Origin: [Streptosporangium] indianense
Lineage (GTDB): Bacteria; Actinomycetota; Actinomycetes; Streptomycetales; Streptomycetaceae
Assembly: GCF_021474405.1 (NCBI RefSeq)
Contig: NZ_JAKEIO010000051.1
Coordinates: forward strand, 1 to 50,087
Reading direction: 5' to 3'
DNA length: 50,087 bases
Part shown: piece by piece, positions 27,832 through 36,499 of the stretch
How positions within the stretch are numbered: the stretch's first letter is position 1
How the letters are laid out: each line of letters begins with the position of its first letter
Translations under genes and position numbers: made by a program
Notes under the pieces: model-generated
The model's database searches: none
What the model saw: the letters and a program-made list of their open reading frames with translations, nothing else
What the model was told of the DNA's origin: nothing

Positions 27832-27902
27832 GCGCCCTCCTGCGCTCCTTCAGCGGATACGCCCGCTCCTCTGCGGACGGGGTCTCGTCCCAGAGTCGCA
27901 CC

Positions 27903-27931
27903 TTGTCCTCCACCCCGCACCCACCTAGCCT
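27903..27931 (+). promoter_or_regulatory. Promoter TTGTCC-17-TAGCCT of a leaderless MFS gene
   Basis: TTGTCC (27903-27908) and TAGCCT (27926-27931) are 17 nt apart. The GTG start at 27938 is 7 nt after the -10, and no Shine-Dalgarno site precedes it. Confidence 0.6.
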
Positions 27932-27937
27932 GACTTT

Positions 27938-29155
27938 GTGCCGCAAATAAACAAAGCCCGAACGCACAAGGACGTGCCGGGCCACAGCAGCTCCTGGACC
28001 CCGCTCCGGATCGCCCTCACCGTCTTCTTCGCCCTCGACGGCTTCGTCTTCGCCGGCTGGGTCGTGCGCATCCCCGCCATCAAGGCGCAGACCGGCGCCT
28101 CCGCAAGCGCCCTGGGGCTCGCCCTGCTGGGCGTCTCCGCCGGGGCCGTCGTCACGATGACCCTCACGGGCCGGCTGTGCCGCCGCTACGGCAACCACCG
28201 GGTGACCGTCGTCTGCGCGGTCCTGCTCTCGCTCAGCGTCGCCCTGCCTCCGCTGACCCACTCGGCGCTCGCACTGGGCCTGGTCCTGCTGCTCTTCGGG
28301 GCCGCCTACGGCGGGATCAACGTGGCCTTCAACAGCGCGGCCGTGGAGCTCGTGGCCGCACTGCGGCGGCCGGTCATGCCGAGCTTCCACGCGGCGTTCA
28401 GTCTCGGCGGCATGGTCGGAGCCGGACTGGGCGGGCTGCTCGCGGGGGCCCTCTCACCCACGCGGCACCTGCTGCTGCTCACGGCCGTCGGTCTGCTCGT
28501 GACCGCCGCGGCGGGCCCCACCCTCCTGCGGCACGAGCCGCCGCTCCCCCCGCAACGGTCCCGGCCCGCCGAGGGCACCGCGCGCCGCCCGGAACGCCGC
28601 ACCCGGGCCCTGGTGATCGTCTTCGGCGTCATCGCGGGCTGCACCGCCTACGGCGAGGGGGCGCTGGCCGACTGGGGCGCCCTGCACCTCGAACAGGATC
28701 TGCACGCCTCGGCGGGTGCCGCGGCCGTGGGCTACTCCTGCTTCGCCCTGGCCATGACGGCGGGGCGGCTGACCGGCACGACGCTCCTGGAACGTCTGGG
28801 GCGGACCCGGACCGTCGTCGCCGGCGGCACGACCGCCGCGGCCGGAATGCTGCTCGGCTCCCTCGCCCCCTCCCTCTGGGCGGCCTTCCTGGGCTACGCG
28901 ATCACGGGCCTCGGCCTCGCGAACCTGTTCCCGGTGGCGGTGGAACGCGCGGGCGCCCTGGCCGGCCCGGGCGGCGTCGCCACGGCCTCCACCCTGGGCT
29001 ACGGGGGCATGCTCCTCGGCCCGCCCGCGATCGGCTTCATGGCGGACTGGTTCACGCTGCCGGCCGCCCTGACCAGTGTGGCGGTGCTGGCGGCGGTGGC
29101 CGCGGTCGTCGGTGCGCTGGTGGGCACGGCCGCCCGGCGGGCGGCCGGGGGCTGA
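27938..29155 (+). CDS. MFS transporter (small-molecule exporter type)
   Basis: 405-residue transporter with 12 predicted helices. The first is LRIALTVFFALDGFVFAGWV, and the loop between helices 2 and 3 reads TGRLCRRYGNHRV (motif A-like). A central cytoplasmic loop rich in Arg and Pro (about residues 198-222) divides two six-helix halves, the second with ADWGALHLEQ and GRLTGTTLLERLG. The GTG start lacks a ribosome-binding site but has a textbook promoter ending 7 nt before it, so the message is probably leaderless. Substrate is unknown. Confidence 0.85.
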   Translation: MPQINKARTHKDVPGHSSSWTPLRIALTVFFALDGFVFAGWVVRIPAIKAQTGASASALGLALLGVSAGAVVTMTLTGRLCRRYGNHRVTVVCAVLLSLSVALPPLTHSALALGLVLLLFGAAYGGINVAFNSAAVELVAALRRPVMPSFHAAFSLGGMVGAGLGGLLAGALSPTRHLLLLTAVGLLVTAAAGPTLLRHEPPLPPQRSRPAEGTARRPERRTRALVIVFGVIAGCTAYGEGALADWGALHLEQDLHASAGAAAVGYSCFALAMTAGRLTGTTLLERLGRTRTVVAGGTTAAAGMLLGSLAPSLWAAFLGYAITGLGLANLFPVAVERAGALAGPGGVATASTLGYGGMLLGPPAIGFMADWFTLPAALTSVAVLAAVAAVVGALVGTAARRAAGG

Positions 29156-29256
29156 GAGAGGGGCGGCTGCCAGGGGGGATGCCGGTGATCCTGGGTACCC
29201 GTGGCGGGCACCCGTGGCAGCACGGGGCCGTACGCCAGGTACAAGGAGGCAGACCC

Positions 29257-30135
29257 GTGACGGAACAGCAGCACCCCGGCGAGCAGCACCCGACCCCGGA
29301 GTTTCCCTCCCAGGACCAGCCGCACCCCGGCTGGACGGGCCCGATGGACCCGCCCCCGGACCATGGTGAGGAGTCCTACCGGGGCAGTGGCAGGCTGGAG
29401 GGCCGCAAGGCCGTGATCACCGGTGGGGACTCCGGTATCGGCCGCGCGGTCGCCCTGGCGTTCGCGCGCGAGGGCGCGGACGTGCTGTTCACCCATCTGG
29501 ATGCCGAGAAGGACGACGCCGCCGAGACGGCCCGGCTCGTCGAGGAGGCGGGCCGCCGCGCCGTGCCCGTCTCGTGCGACGTACGCGAGGAGGAGAACTG
29601 CCGGGCGCTGATCGAGCGCGCCGTGGACGAGTTCGGCCGGATCGACGTGCTGGTGAACAACGCCGCGTACCAGATGTCCCAGCCGGACGGCATCGAGGCG
29701 ATCACCACCGAGCAGTTCGACCGGGTGCTGCGCACCAACCTCTACGGCCTGTTCTGGCTGTGCAAGATGGCGCTGCCGCACATCCCGGAAGGCGGCAGCA
29801 TCATCAACTCCACGTCGGTGCAGGCCTACAAGCCCAGTCCGCACCTGCTGGACTACGCGACGACGAAGGGCGCGATCGTCACCTTCACGCAGGGGCTCGC
29901 GCAGATGCTGATCGAGAAGGGCATCCGGGTCAACGCGGTCGCGCCGGGCCCGGTGTGGACGCCGCTGATCCCGGCGACCCTGCCGGACACGCAGTCGTTC
30001 GGCAAGCAGGCCCCCATCGGACGGCCCGCACAGCCCGCCGAGATGGCTCCGGCGTACGTCTTCCTCGCCTCGCAGGAGGCGTCGTACATCACCGCCGAGA
30101 TCGTCAACGCGACCGGCGGGACGCCGCTTCCGTAG
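29257..30135 (+). CDS. Short-chain dehydrogenase/reductase with long N-terminal extension
   Basis: 292-residue classical SDR. The NAD(P)-binding TGGDSGIGRAVA motif follows an N-terminal Pro/Gln/His-rich extension of about 48 residues. VNNAAYQ corresponds to NNAG, and the catalytic set is Ser187, Tyr200 and Lys204 (YATTK). The extension with P.PDHGE is typical of the YhdF/YdaD-like stress SDR group seen in Gram-positive bacteria. GTG 29257 is preceded by AAGGAGG. Substrate is unknown; a role in general or osmotic stress is only inferred from the group. Confidence 0.9.
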   Translation: MTEQQHPGEQHPTPEFPSQDQPHPGWTGPMDPPPDHGEESYRGSGRLEGRKAVITGGDSGIGRAVALAFAREGADVLFTHLDAEKDDAAETARLVEEAGRRAVPVSCDVREEENCRALIERAVDEFGRIDVLVNNAAYQMSQPDGIEAITTEQFDRVLRTNLYGLFWLCKMALPHIPEGGSIINSTSVQAYKPSPHLLDYATTKGAIVTFTQGLAQMLIEKGIRVNAVAPGPVWTPLIPATLPDTQSFGKQAPIGRPAQPAEMAPAYVFLASQEASYITAEIVNATGGTPLP

Positions 30136-30201
30136 GCACGGCGGGCCGGCCTCCGGAAATCCCCGGACTCGGAGAGCGCTTCATGCGGCAGACTCGGCGC
30201 C

Positions 30202-30930
30202 ATGGAGACCGCCGAGTTCCTTCAGACACTGGAGACGGAAGGCCGGCTGCTGGCCGCGGCAGCCGAGGAGGCCGGGACCGACGCCAAGGTGCCTACGTGC
30301 CCCGAGTGGCAGGTGCGCGACCTGCTGCGGCACACCGGCGCGGTGCACCGCTGGGCCGCCGCCTACGTCGCGGAGCAGCTCACCGAACGGCGCCCGCTGG
30401 CCGAACCCACCGAGCTCGACGGTGCGGAGCTCCTGGCCTGGTACCGCGACAGCCACCGGGATCTCGTCGGCACCCTGGCCGGTGCCTCGCCCGACGTGGA
30501 GTGCTTCACCTTCCTGCCCGCACCCTCCCCGCTGGCCTTCTGGGCGCGGCGGCAGGCGCACGAGACGGCGGTGCACCGGGTGGATGCGGAGTCCGCGCGC
30601 GGCGGTGCCCCGACGGGCGTCACCCCGGAGTTCGCGACCGACGGCATCGACGAGCTGCTGCGGGGCTTCCACGCCCGCTCCAGGAGCCGGGTCCGCACCT
30701 CGGAACCGCGTGTCCTGCGGATCCGTACGGAGGACACCGGCGCGGTGTGGACGGTACGGCTGTCGCCGGAGCCGCCCGTGACGACGCGGGACGCGTCCGG
30801 CGAGGCCGCGTGCGAACTGTCCGCACCGGCGGAGCAGTTGTACCTCGCGCTCTGGAACCGGGCTCCGCTGCCGGCCGCCACGGGCGACCGGGCGCTCGCC
30901 ACGCTGTGGCGGGAGGCGTCCGCGATCTGA
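30202..30930 (+). CDS. Maleylpyruvate isomerase family, mycothiol-dependent enzyme
   Basis: 242-residue protein with the MDMPI N-terminal DinB-like helical bundle and C-terminal MDMPI domain. The N-terminal VPTCPEWQVRDLLRHTGAVH and the metal-binding RRQAHETAVHRVDAE stretch are characteristic. The family uses mycothiol as cofactor in isomerisation or detoxification, and most Streptomyces members have no known substrate. No Shine-Dalgarno site is seen before the ATG. A weak -10-like CAGACT ends 8 nt upstream, so leaderless translation is possible. Confidence 0.88.
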   Translation: METAEFLQTLETEGRLLAAAAEEAGTDAKVPTCPEWQVRDLLRHTGAVHRWAAAYVAEQLTERRPLAEPTELDGAELLAWYRDSHRDLVGTLAGASPDVECFTFLPAPSPLAFWARRQAHETAVHRVDAESARGGAPTGVTPEFATDGIDELLRGFHARSRSRVRTSEPRVLRIRTEDTGAVWTVRLSPEPPVTTRDASGEAACELSAPAEQLYLALWNRAPLPAATGDRALATLWREASAI

Positions 30931-30963
30931 GCGGCCACCGACGGGAGCGCCCACCGGCGGCGG

Positions 30964-31359
30964 TCAGCCGTCGGTGAGCATCCTGGCCAGTACCGCGCGC
31001 TGCACGGGGAGCACCTCGCCGTGCAGCGCGCGCCCCTTCGCCGTGAGGCAGACCTTCACGCCGCGCCGGTCTTCGGAGCAGATGCCGCGCTCGACGAGTC
31101 CCTCCTTCTCCAGCCGGGCGATCAGCCGCGACAGCGCGCTCTGGCTCAGATGCACCCGCTCGGAGATCTCCTGCACGCGGTAGGACGGCGTGCCCTTCGG
31201 TGTCCGGCACCCGGCGAGGACGTCGAGCACCTCGAAGTCGCTGGCGCACAGGCCGTGGCCGTGCAGCGCGCGGTCGAGTTCGCACTGGGTGCGCGCGTGC
31301 AGCGCCAGGATGTCCCGCCACCGTGTCACGAGCGCCTGCTCGGCCTGCTGAGCCGCCAT
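30964..31359 (-). CDS. MarR-family transcriptional regulator
   Basis: 131-residue winged-helix repressor from ATG 31359 (MAAQQAEQALVTRW). A longer frame begins at 31431 but would run through the divergent promoter. The DNA-binding part is VQEISERVHLSQSALSRLIA with wing VERGICSEDRRGVKVCLT, typical of MarR. It is divergent from a DHA2 drug exporter at 31446, the common arrangement of a ligand-responsive repressor and its efflux pump. Several ATGC/GCAT palindromes lie between them. Confidence 0.88.
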   Translation of the reverse strand: MAAQQAEQALVTRWRDILALHARTQCELDRALHGHGLCASDFEVLDVLAGCRTPKGTPSYRVQEISERVHLSQSALSRLIARLEKEGLVERGICSEDRRGVKVCLTAKGRALHGEVLPVQRAVLARMLTDG

Positions 31360-31406
31360 GACGCGCACGGTAACAGAGAACCGATATTGTTGCACCTGAA
31401 TTAAAT

Positions 31407-31438
31407 GCGTTTGCATCTCATGCATGCGCATGTAGTGT
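31407..31438 (+). promoter_or_regulatory. MarR-exporter intergenic palindromes and promoter TTGCAT-16-TAGTGT
   Basis: TTGCAT (31411-31416) and TAGTGT (31433-31438) are 16 nt apart and end 7 nt before the ATG at 31446, so the exporter is probably leaderless. ATGCGTTTGCAT and CATGCGCATG palindromes overlap this promoter and are candidate MarR operators. Confidence 0.55.
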
Positions 31439-31445
31439 CTTCGGC

Positions 31446-32933
31446 ATGACCTCTCCGCTCATCTCCCCCACGTCCGAGGGGCGTTGGACGCCACGGCTCT
31501 GGGGCACCCTGCTCGTGCTCTGCGCCGCGATGTTCCTGGACGCCCTGGATGTGTCCATGGTCGGCGTCGCCCTGCCGTCCATCGGCGCCGACCTCGGCCT
31601 GTCGACCTCGGCGCTGCAATGGATCGTCAGCGGCTACATCCTCGGCTACGGCGGTCTGCTGCTGCTCGGCGGGCGCGCCGCCGACCTGCTGGGCCGGCGC
31701 CAGGTGTTCCTGGTGGCCCTTGCCGTCTTCGCGCTCGCCTCACTGCTCGGCGGCCTCGTCGACTCGGGGCCCCTGCTCATCGCCAGTCGCTTCATCAAGG
31801 GCCTGAGCGCGGCCTTCACGGCACCCGCCGGCCTGTCGATCATCACCACGACGTTCCCCGAGGGCCCGCTGCGCAACCGCGCGCTCTCCATCTACACCAC
31901 CTGCGCGGCCACCGGCTTCTCGATGGGCCTGGTGCTCTCGGGCCTGCTCACCGAGGCCAGTTGGCGCCTGACCATGCTGCTGCCCGCCCCCATCGCCCTG
32001 ATCGCGCTCGTCGCCGGCTTGAAGCTGCTGCCGCGCAGCGAACGGGAGAAGGACCACAACGGCTACGACGTCCCCGGCGCCGTTCTCGGCACAGCCTCGA
32101 TGCTGCTGCTGGTCTTCACCGTCGTCCAGGCACCGGAGGTCGGCTGGGCGTCGGCCCGCACCCTGCTGTCCTTCCTCGCGGTGGCCGCGCTGCTGACGGT
32201 GTTCGTCCTGGTGGAGCGGCGCTCGGCGGGTCCGTTGATCCGGCTCGGCGTGCTGCGCTCCGGCAGCCAGATCCGCGCCCAGCTCGGCGCTATGGCCTTC
32301 TTCGGCTCGTATGTCGGCTTCCAGTTCCTGGCGACGCTCTACATGCAGTCGCTGCTGGGCTGGTCGGCGCTGCACACGGCGCTCGCCTTCCTGCCCGCGG
32401 GCGCGCTGGTGGCGGTGTCGTCGACGATGGTGGGCGCGATCGTCGACCGGTTCGGCACCCAGCGGCTGATCGCGGGGGGTTTCGCGCTCATGGTCCTCGG
32501 CTACGCGCTGTTCCTGCGCGTCGACCTGGACCCGGTGTACGCCGCGGTGATCCTGCCGAGCATGCTGCTGATCGGCGCCGCCTGCGCCCTGGTCTTCCCG
32601 TCGCTCAACATCCAGGCCACCAACGGCGTCGACGACCACGAGCAGGGCATGGTCTCCGGCCTGCTCAACACCTCCGTCCAGGTCGGCGGCGCGATCTTCC
32701 TGGCCGTCGTCACGGCCGTGGTGACCGCCGGCGCCCCCTCGGACCCCACTCCGCAGGCCGTCCTGGACAGCTACCGGCCCGGGTTCATGGTCGCCACGGG
32801 CATCGCCGTCGCCGGCCTGCTGATCACCCTCACCGGCCTGCGGCCCCGCCGCGGGAGGAAGTCCGCGGGACCGTCCGTCGTCGTCGCCAGGTCCATCCCC
32901 GAGGAGGCGGAGCGCGTCGCCGTGCGCGACTAG
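31446..32933 (+). CDS. DHA2-family MFS multidrug exporter
   Basis: 495-residue proton-drug antiporter with 14 predicted helices. Helix 1 carries the DHA2 motif FLDALDVSMVGVALPSIGAD, and GGRAADLLGRRQVF is motif A. FIKGLSAAFTAPAGLSII follows. The central region has a DVPGAVLGTASMLLLVF helix and GWAS loop, the same part preserved in the decayed transporter at 1956-2169. It is divergent from a MarR repressor, the usual arrangement for drug-induced efflux. Exported compound unknown. A strong hairpin terminator follows 27 nt after the stop. Confidence 0.92.
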   Translation: MTSPLISPTSEGRWTPRLWGTLLVLCAAMFLDALDVSMVGVALPSIGADLGLSTSALQWIVSGYILGYGGLLLLGGRAADLLGRRQVFLVALAVFALASLLGGLVDSGPLLIASRFIKGLSAAFTAPAGLSIITTTFPEGPLRNRALSIYTTCAATGFSMGLVLSGLLTEASWRLTMLLPAPIALIALVAGLKLLPRSEREKDHNGYDVPGAVLGTASMLLLVFTVVQAPEVGWASARTLLSFLAVAALLTVFVLVERRSAGPLIRLGVLRSGSQIRAQLGAMAFFGSYVGFQFLATLYMQSLLGWSALHTALAFLPAGALVAVSSTMVGAIVDRFGTQRLIAGGFALMVLGYALFLRVDLDPVYAAVILPSMLLIGAACALVFPSLNIQATNGVDDHEQGMVSGLLNTSVQVGGAIFLAVVTAVVTAGAPSDPTPQAVLDSYRPGFMVATGIAVAGLLITLTGLRPRRGRKSAGPSVVVARSIPEEAERVAVRD

Positions 32934-32959
32934 CGCGAGCGGGGGTACCGCCTCCCAGA

Positions 32960-32995
32960 GTGCGCCCGGCGGGCTGCCTTGCCCGCCGGGCGCAC
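32960..32995. terminator. Hairpin terminator after the DHA2 exporter
   Basis: Perfect 15-bp stem, arms 32960-32974 and 32981-32995, loop TGCCTT, between the convergent exporter and response-regulator genes. Confidence 0.85.
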
Positions 32996-33060
32996 CCCTG
33001 TCCGACTCGCCGTATGACCCGATCACGGCGGACGGCTCACTCAGGCCGAACGGGACGCCG

Positions 33061-33726
33061 TCAGCCCAGCCAGCCCGGCCTTACCAGCCCCGACTCGTAG
33101 GCGAGCACGACCAGTTGGGCGCGGTCGCGGGCGCCGAGCTTCACCATCGTGCGGCTGACGTGCGTCTTGGCGGTGAGCGGGCTGACGACCAGGCGCCGGG
33201 CGATCTCCTCGTTGGACAGACCCATCCCCACCAGCGCCATCACCTCCCGCTCCCGCTCGGTGAGCCGGCCCAGCACGCCGGCCGCTGCGGGTTCCTTGGA
33301 GCGGGTGGCGAACTCGGAGATCAGCCGCCGCGTCACGCCCGGTGACAGCAGCGCGTCGCCCGCGACCACCGCCCGCACGGCGCGCAGGAGTTCCTCCGGC
33401 TCGGTGTCCTTGACCAGGAAGCCGGAGGCGCCGGAGCGGAGCGCCTCGAAGAGGTACTCGTCGAGCTCGAAGGTGGTGAGCATGACGACCCTGACGTCCC
33501 GCAGGCCGGGGTCGTCGGTGATCTGCCGGGTCGCGGCGAGGCCGTCGAGGACGGGCATGCGGATGTCCATCAGGACGACATCGGGCCGCAGTTCGCCGAT
33601 CCGGCGCACGGCCTCCGCACCGTCGGCGGCCTCCGCGGCCACCTCGATGTCGGGCTGCGCGTCGAGCAGCGCCCGGAATCCCGCCCTCACCAGTGACTGG
33701 TCGTCGGCGAGCAGTACGCGGATCAC
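33061..33726 (-). CDS. NarL/LuxR-family response regulator
   Basis: 221-residue two-component regulator. The receiver domain has LLADDQ acidic residues, phospho-acceptor Asp54 in VVLMDIRMP, and the conserved Lys in GFLVKDTEPEEL. The LuxR-type helix-turn-helix starts at LTEREREVMALVGMGLSNEE. It starts at GTG 33726, whose GTGA overlaps the stop of the sensor kinase gene, so the two are translated together. Targets are unknown. Its receiver resembles the decayed fragment at 14343-14702 in general type only. Confidence 0.94.
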   Translation of the reverse strand: MIRVLLADDQSLVRAGFRALLDAQPDIEVAAEAADGAEAVRRIGELRPDVVLMDIRMPVLDGLAATRQITDDPGLRDVRVVMLTTFELDEYLFEALRSGASGFLVKDTEPEELLRAVRAVVAGDALLSPGVTRRLISEFATRSKEPAAAGVLGRLTEREREVMALVGMGLSNEEIARRLVVSPLTAKTHVSRTMVKLGARDRAQLVVLAYESGLVRPGWLG

Positions 33727-34967
33727 CGGTCCTCCTGGGTCGGTCGGCCGGACGGGCCGTCGGACGCCGCCAGCGGCAGTACGGCGAGCACCCGGAACCC
33801 GCCGTCCGGTCGGGTGCCCGCCTCGATGGTGCCCCCCAGGGCGGCGGCCCGCTCCCGCATCCCGGCGAGCCCGTTGCCGCTGCCGCCCGCATCGGCGCCG
33901 GTCGCCGGTCCGTCGTCGTCGACCCGCAGCCGGAGCAGGTCCCCCTCGTGCGTGAGGTGCACACGCGCGTGCCGCGAACCCGAGTGCCGCACGACGTTGG
34001 TGAGGGCCTCCTGAACGATCCGGAAGGCGGCCAGGTCCGCGCCGGGGGCGAGGCGCGGCGGCTTTCCCTCGACGTCCACCGTGAGGCCCGCGCTCGCGGC
34101 CTGCTCGACCAGTTCGGGCAGCCGGTCGAGTCCGGGCGCGGGGGCGCGCGGCGCGGCGCCGGGGGCGCGCAGGGTGTCGAGCACCTGCCGCACCTCGCCG
34201 AGCGCCTCCTTGCTCTGGTCCTTGATCGTGGTGAGAGCGCTGCGGGCCTGTTCGGGGTCGGTGTCGAGCAGGGTGAGGCCGACTCCCGCCTGCACGTTGA
34301 TGACGGAGATGCTGTGCGCGATGACGTCGTGCAGCTCCCGTGCGATGCGCAGCCGCTCCTCGTCGGCCCGCCGTCGTGCGGCCTCGACCCGCTCGGCCCG
34401 CTCCCGGGCCCACTGCTCGCGCCGGACGCGGAACAGCTCCGACACCGCCGCGACGGCCACCACCCAGGTGGCGACCACGATCTCCTCGCCCCAGGAGACG
34501 GCGGAGTCCCCGGGCGGCGGCAGCCATCGGAAGAGCCAGTGCGCCACCAGGACGTGCCCCGCCCAGAGCATGCCCATGGCGGCCCAGGCCGCCCGGCGGT
34601 GCCCGGCGACGATGGCGCTGAAGCAGGCCAGGGCGACGGTGAACAGCACCGGCCCGTAGGGATACCCGGCCCCCAGGTAGACCATGACGGCGGCCGCTGT
34701 CCCGAACACCACGGCCACCGGATGCCGCTTCCGCCACAGCAGCGCCCCGCAGGCCACCACCAGCAGCACCCGCGCGAAGGGATCCAGCTCCGCCCGCTCG
34801 CCCTGCTGCCCGTGGGCGGCGACGTTGGAGCCCACCAGGACGAACACGGTCACGAGGACCGTTGACCGCCAGGGCCACCGCCGCTCACGCCCCTCCCACC
34901 GGTCCCGCCCCGCGGGCCCGTGCCGCCACCACTGCGGCGGGCCTCCCCGCGCACGCTGCTCGTCCAT
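33723..34967 (-). CDS. Two-component sensor histidine kinase (HisKA_3 type)
   Basis: 414-residue membrane kinase. Four or five N-terminal helices (about residues 35-190) form the sensing part without a large extracellular domain. The dimerisation domain has His213 in ARELHDVIAHSISVINVQAG, and the HATPase part shows FRIVQEALTNVVRHSGS and GNGLAGMRERAAALGG. It belongs to the NarX/DesK-like group common in Streptomyces and pairs with the overlapping response regulator gene. The signal is unknown. Confidence 0.94.
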   Translation of the reverse strand: MDEQRARGGPPQWWRHGPAGRDRWEGRERRWPWRSTVLVTVFVLVGSNVAAHGQQGERAELDPFARVLLVVACGALLWRKRHPVAVVFGTAAAVMVYLGAGYPYGPVLFTVALACFSAIVAGHRRAAWAAMGMLWAGHVLVAHWLFRWLPPPGDSAVSWGEEIVVATWVVAVAAVSELFRVRREQWARERAERVEAARRRADEERLRIARELHDVIAHSISVINVQAGVGLTLLDTDPEQARSALTTIKDQSKEALGEVRQVLDTLRAPGAAPRAPAPGLDRLPELVEQAASAGLTVDVEGKPPRLAPGADLAAFRIVQEALTNVVRHSGSRHARVHLTHEGDLLRLRVDDDGPATGADAGGSGNGLAGMRERAAALGGTIEAGTRPDGGFRVLAVLPLAASDGPSGRPTQEDR

Positions 34968-35136
34968 ACGGCCACGCTAGACGCCGCGCTCCCGCGGCCG
35001 CGTCGCCCCGGCGCGGTGATCACGCGTACTCCCCGGGAAGTACGACCGTCCGCCGGGCCGGTGGCCCCGGGCCTCGCCCCATCTGCGTCCTCCGCAGGTT
35101 CCGATGGGTCCGAGCGGCCGAGCGGGTGCGACCGCC

Positions 35137-35829
35137 TCATACGGACCCGGGCATCAGCCCCACCCCCTCGGCCAGTTGCCCCGCGGCGTGCCGGAAGAAC
35201 CCCTCCCGGTCCTCCACCACCCGGTTGAACTGGCCGAACAGCTCGAAGCCGACCAGTCCGTACAGCTGGGCCCAGGCCGCGACGAGTGCCGTCACGGTCT
35301 CCGGCGGGAGGTCGGGAGCGAGGTCGGCGGCCATCCGTTCGGCCTCCGGGCGGAGGTCGGCCGGCAGTGCGGGCCGGTCGAGCCCCTGACCCTCGTGGGC
35401 GTCGCGCGCGATGCCGATGAGCAGGAGGCCGACGCGGGCGGCGGGCGGGACGGTGGTGTCGGGGGCCGTGTAGCCGGGGACGGGCGATCCGTAGATCAGC
35501 GCGTACTCGTGGGGGTGGTCCAGCGCCCAGCCCCGCACCGCCGCGCAGACCGCGATCCAGCGTGCGTAGGGGTCGGCCGACGCCTGGTGGGCGGCCTCCG
35601 CGCTCTCGCCCAGGGAGTCGTAGGCGTCGATGATGAGTGCGGTCAGCAGGTCGTCACGGCTGGGGAAGTAGCGGTACAGCGCGGAGGAGACCATGCCGAG
35701 CTCGCGGGCGACGGCCCGTAGGGAGAGCCGGGCGGCGCCCTCCGCCGCGAGCTGTCTGCGGGCCTCGTCCTTGATGGCCGCGGTGACTTCGATCCTGGCC
35801 CGGGCACGGGCGCCGTGTGCGGTGCTCAT
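35137..35829 (-). CDS. TetR/AcrR-family regulator (WHG-type C-terminus)
   Basis: 230-residue repressor. The helix-turn-helix is LSLRAVARELGMVSSALYRY, and the C-terminal domain contains YALIYGSPVPGYTAP, the mark of the TetR group with a WHG-type ligand domain. ATG 35829 is chosen; longer frames run into the intergenic operator array. It is divergent from a nitroreductase-family gene. The intergenic region holds several GAGCAGTGCTC-like palindromes that are probably its binding sites, implying autoregulation and control of the nitroreductase. Confidence 0.9.
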   Translation of the reverse strand: MSTAHGARARARIEVTAAIKDEARRQLAAEGAARLSLRAVARELGMVSSALYRYFPSRDDLLTALIIDAYDSLGESAEAAHQASADPYARWIAVCAAVRGWALDHPHEYALIYGSPVPGYTAPDTTVPPAARVGLLLIGIARDAHEGQGLDRPALPADLRPEAERMAADLAPDLPPETVTALVAAWAQLYGLVGFELFGQFNRVVEDREGFFRHAAGQLAEGVGLMPGSV

Positions 35830-35853
35830 GACGGGGAGTCTCCCACGGAAGCG

Positions 35854-35958
35854 GAGCAGTGCACACAAAGAAGAGCAGTGAACAAAAAAGAGAGCAGTGC
35901 TCTTGCATGGGCGGTCCCGCCTCATGCACACTGACAGCAGCAAGCGAGAGCAGTGCTC
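35854..35958. promoter_or_regulatory. Array of four GAGCAGTGCTC-type operator sites
   Basis: Sites start at 35854 (GAGCAGTGCAC), 35873 (GAGCAGTGAAC), 35892 (GAGCAGTGCTC) and 35948 (GAGCAGTGCTC). The last two are perfect GAGCA-N-TGCTC palindromes, and the first three are spaced exactly 19 bp. A degenerate fifth copy lies near 35967. They lie between the divergent TetR and nitroreductase genes. Confidence 0.7.
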
Positions 35959-35998
35959 ACAAAAGAGAGCACCGTGTCGCCACAGACGAGGGGCCCCC

Positions 35999-36448
35999 AT
36001 GTCGACGCACGTCCGGAAGCCCGGCTGGTTCACCGTCAACGTTTTCAATCGCTTCGTGGCCTGGCTGACCCGCCGTGGCGTCAGCGTCTGGGGCTCCCGC
36101 GTCCTCGCCGTCCGCGGCCGCAAGAGCGGCCAGTGGCGCACCACGCCGGTCAATCTGCTCACCCTGGACGGCAGGCAGTACCTGGTCGCCCCCCGCGGCC
36201 ATGTGCAGTGGACGCACAACATGCGCGCCGCGGGCGGCGGCGAACTGCACCTCGGCAAGCGGGTGGACGCCTTCACCGCGGCCGAGGTGGGCGACGACGA
36301 CAAGACCCCGATCCTGCGCGCCTACCTCAAGCGCTGGAAGGCGGAGGTGGGGGTCTTCTTCGACGGCGTCGGCCCCGGCTCCCCGGACGACGAGCTGCGC
36401 CGCATCGCACCCGACCACCCGGTCTTCGAGATCACGACGAAGGGGTGA
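35999..36448 (+). CDS. Nitroreductase family deazaflavin-dependent oxidoreductase
   Basis: 149-residue split-barrel protein of the Ddn type, which uses cofactor F420 rather than FMN. VRGRKSGQWRTTPVNLL and YLVAPRGHVQWTHNMRAAG match the F420-binding and quinone/nitro-compound-reducing family. It starts at ATG 35999 with GAGGGG 5 nt upstream. It is divergent from a TetR repressor across an array of operator-like sites, which suggests induction by a toxic quinone or nitro compound. The substrate is not known. Confidence 0.9.
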   Translation: MSTHVRKPGWFTVNVFNRFVAWLTRRGVSVWGSRVLAVRGRKSGQWRTTPVNLLTLDGRQYLVAPRGHVQWTHNMRAAGGGELHLGKRVDAFTAAEVGDDDKTPILRAYLKRWKAEVGVFFDGVGPGSPDDELRRIAPDHPVFEITTKG

Positions 36449-36499
36449 CCACACACCGACCACGGTGAAGGCCGATCGCAGAAAGGGGCGAGCGGCCGG

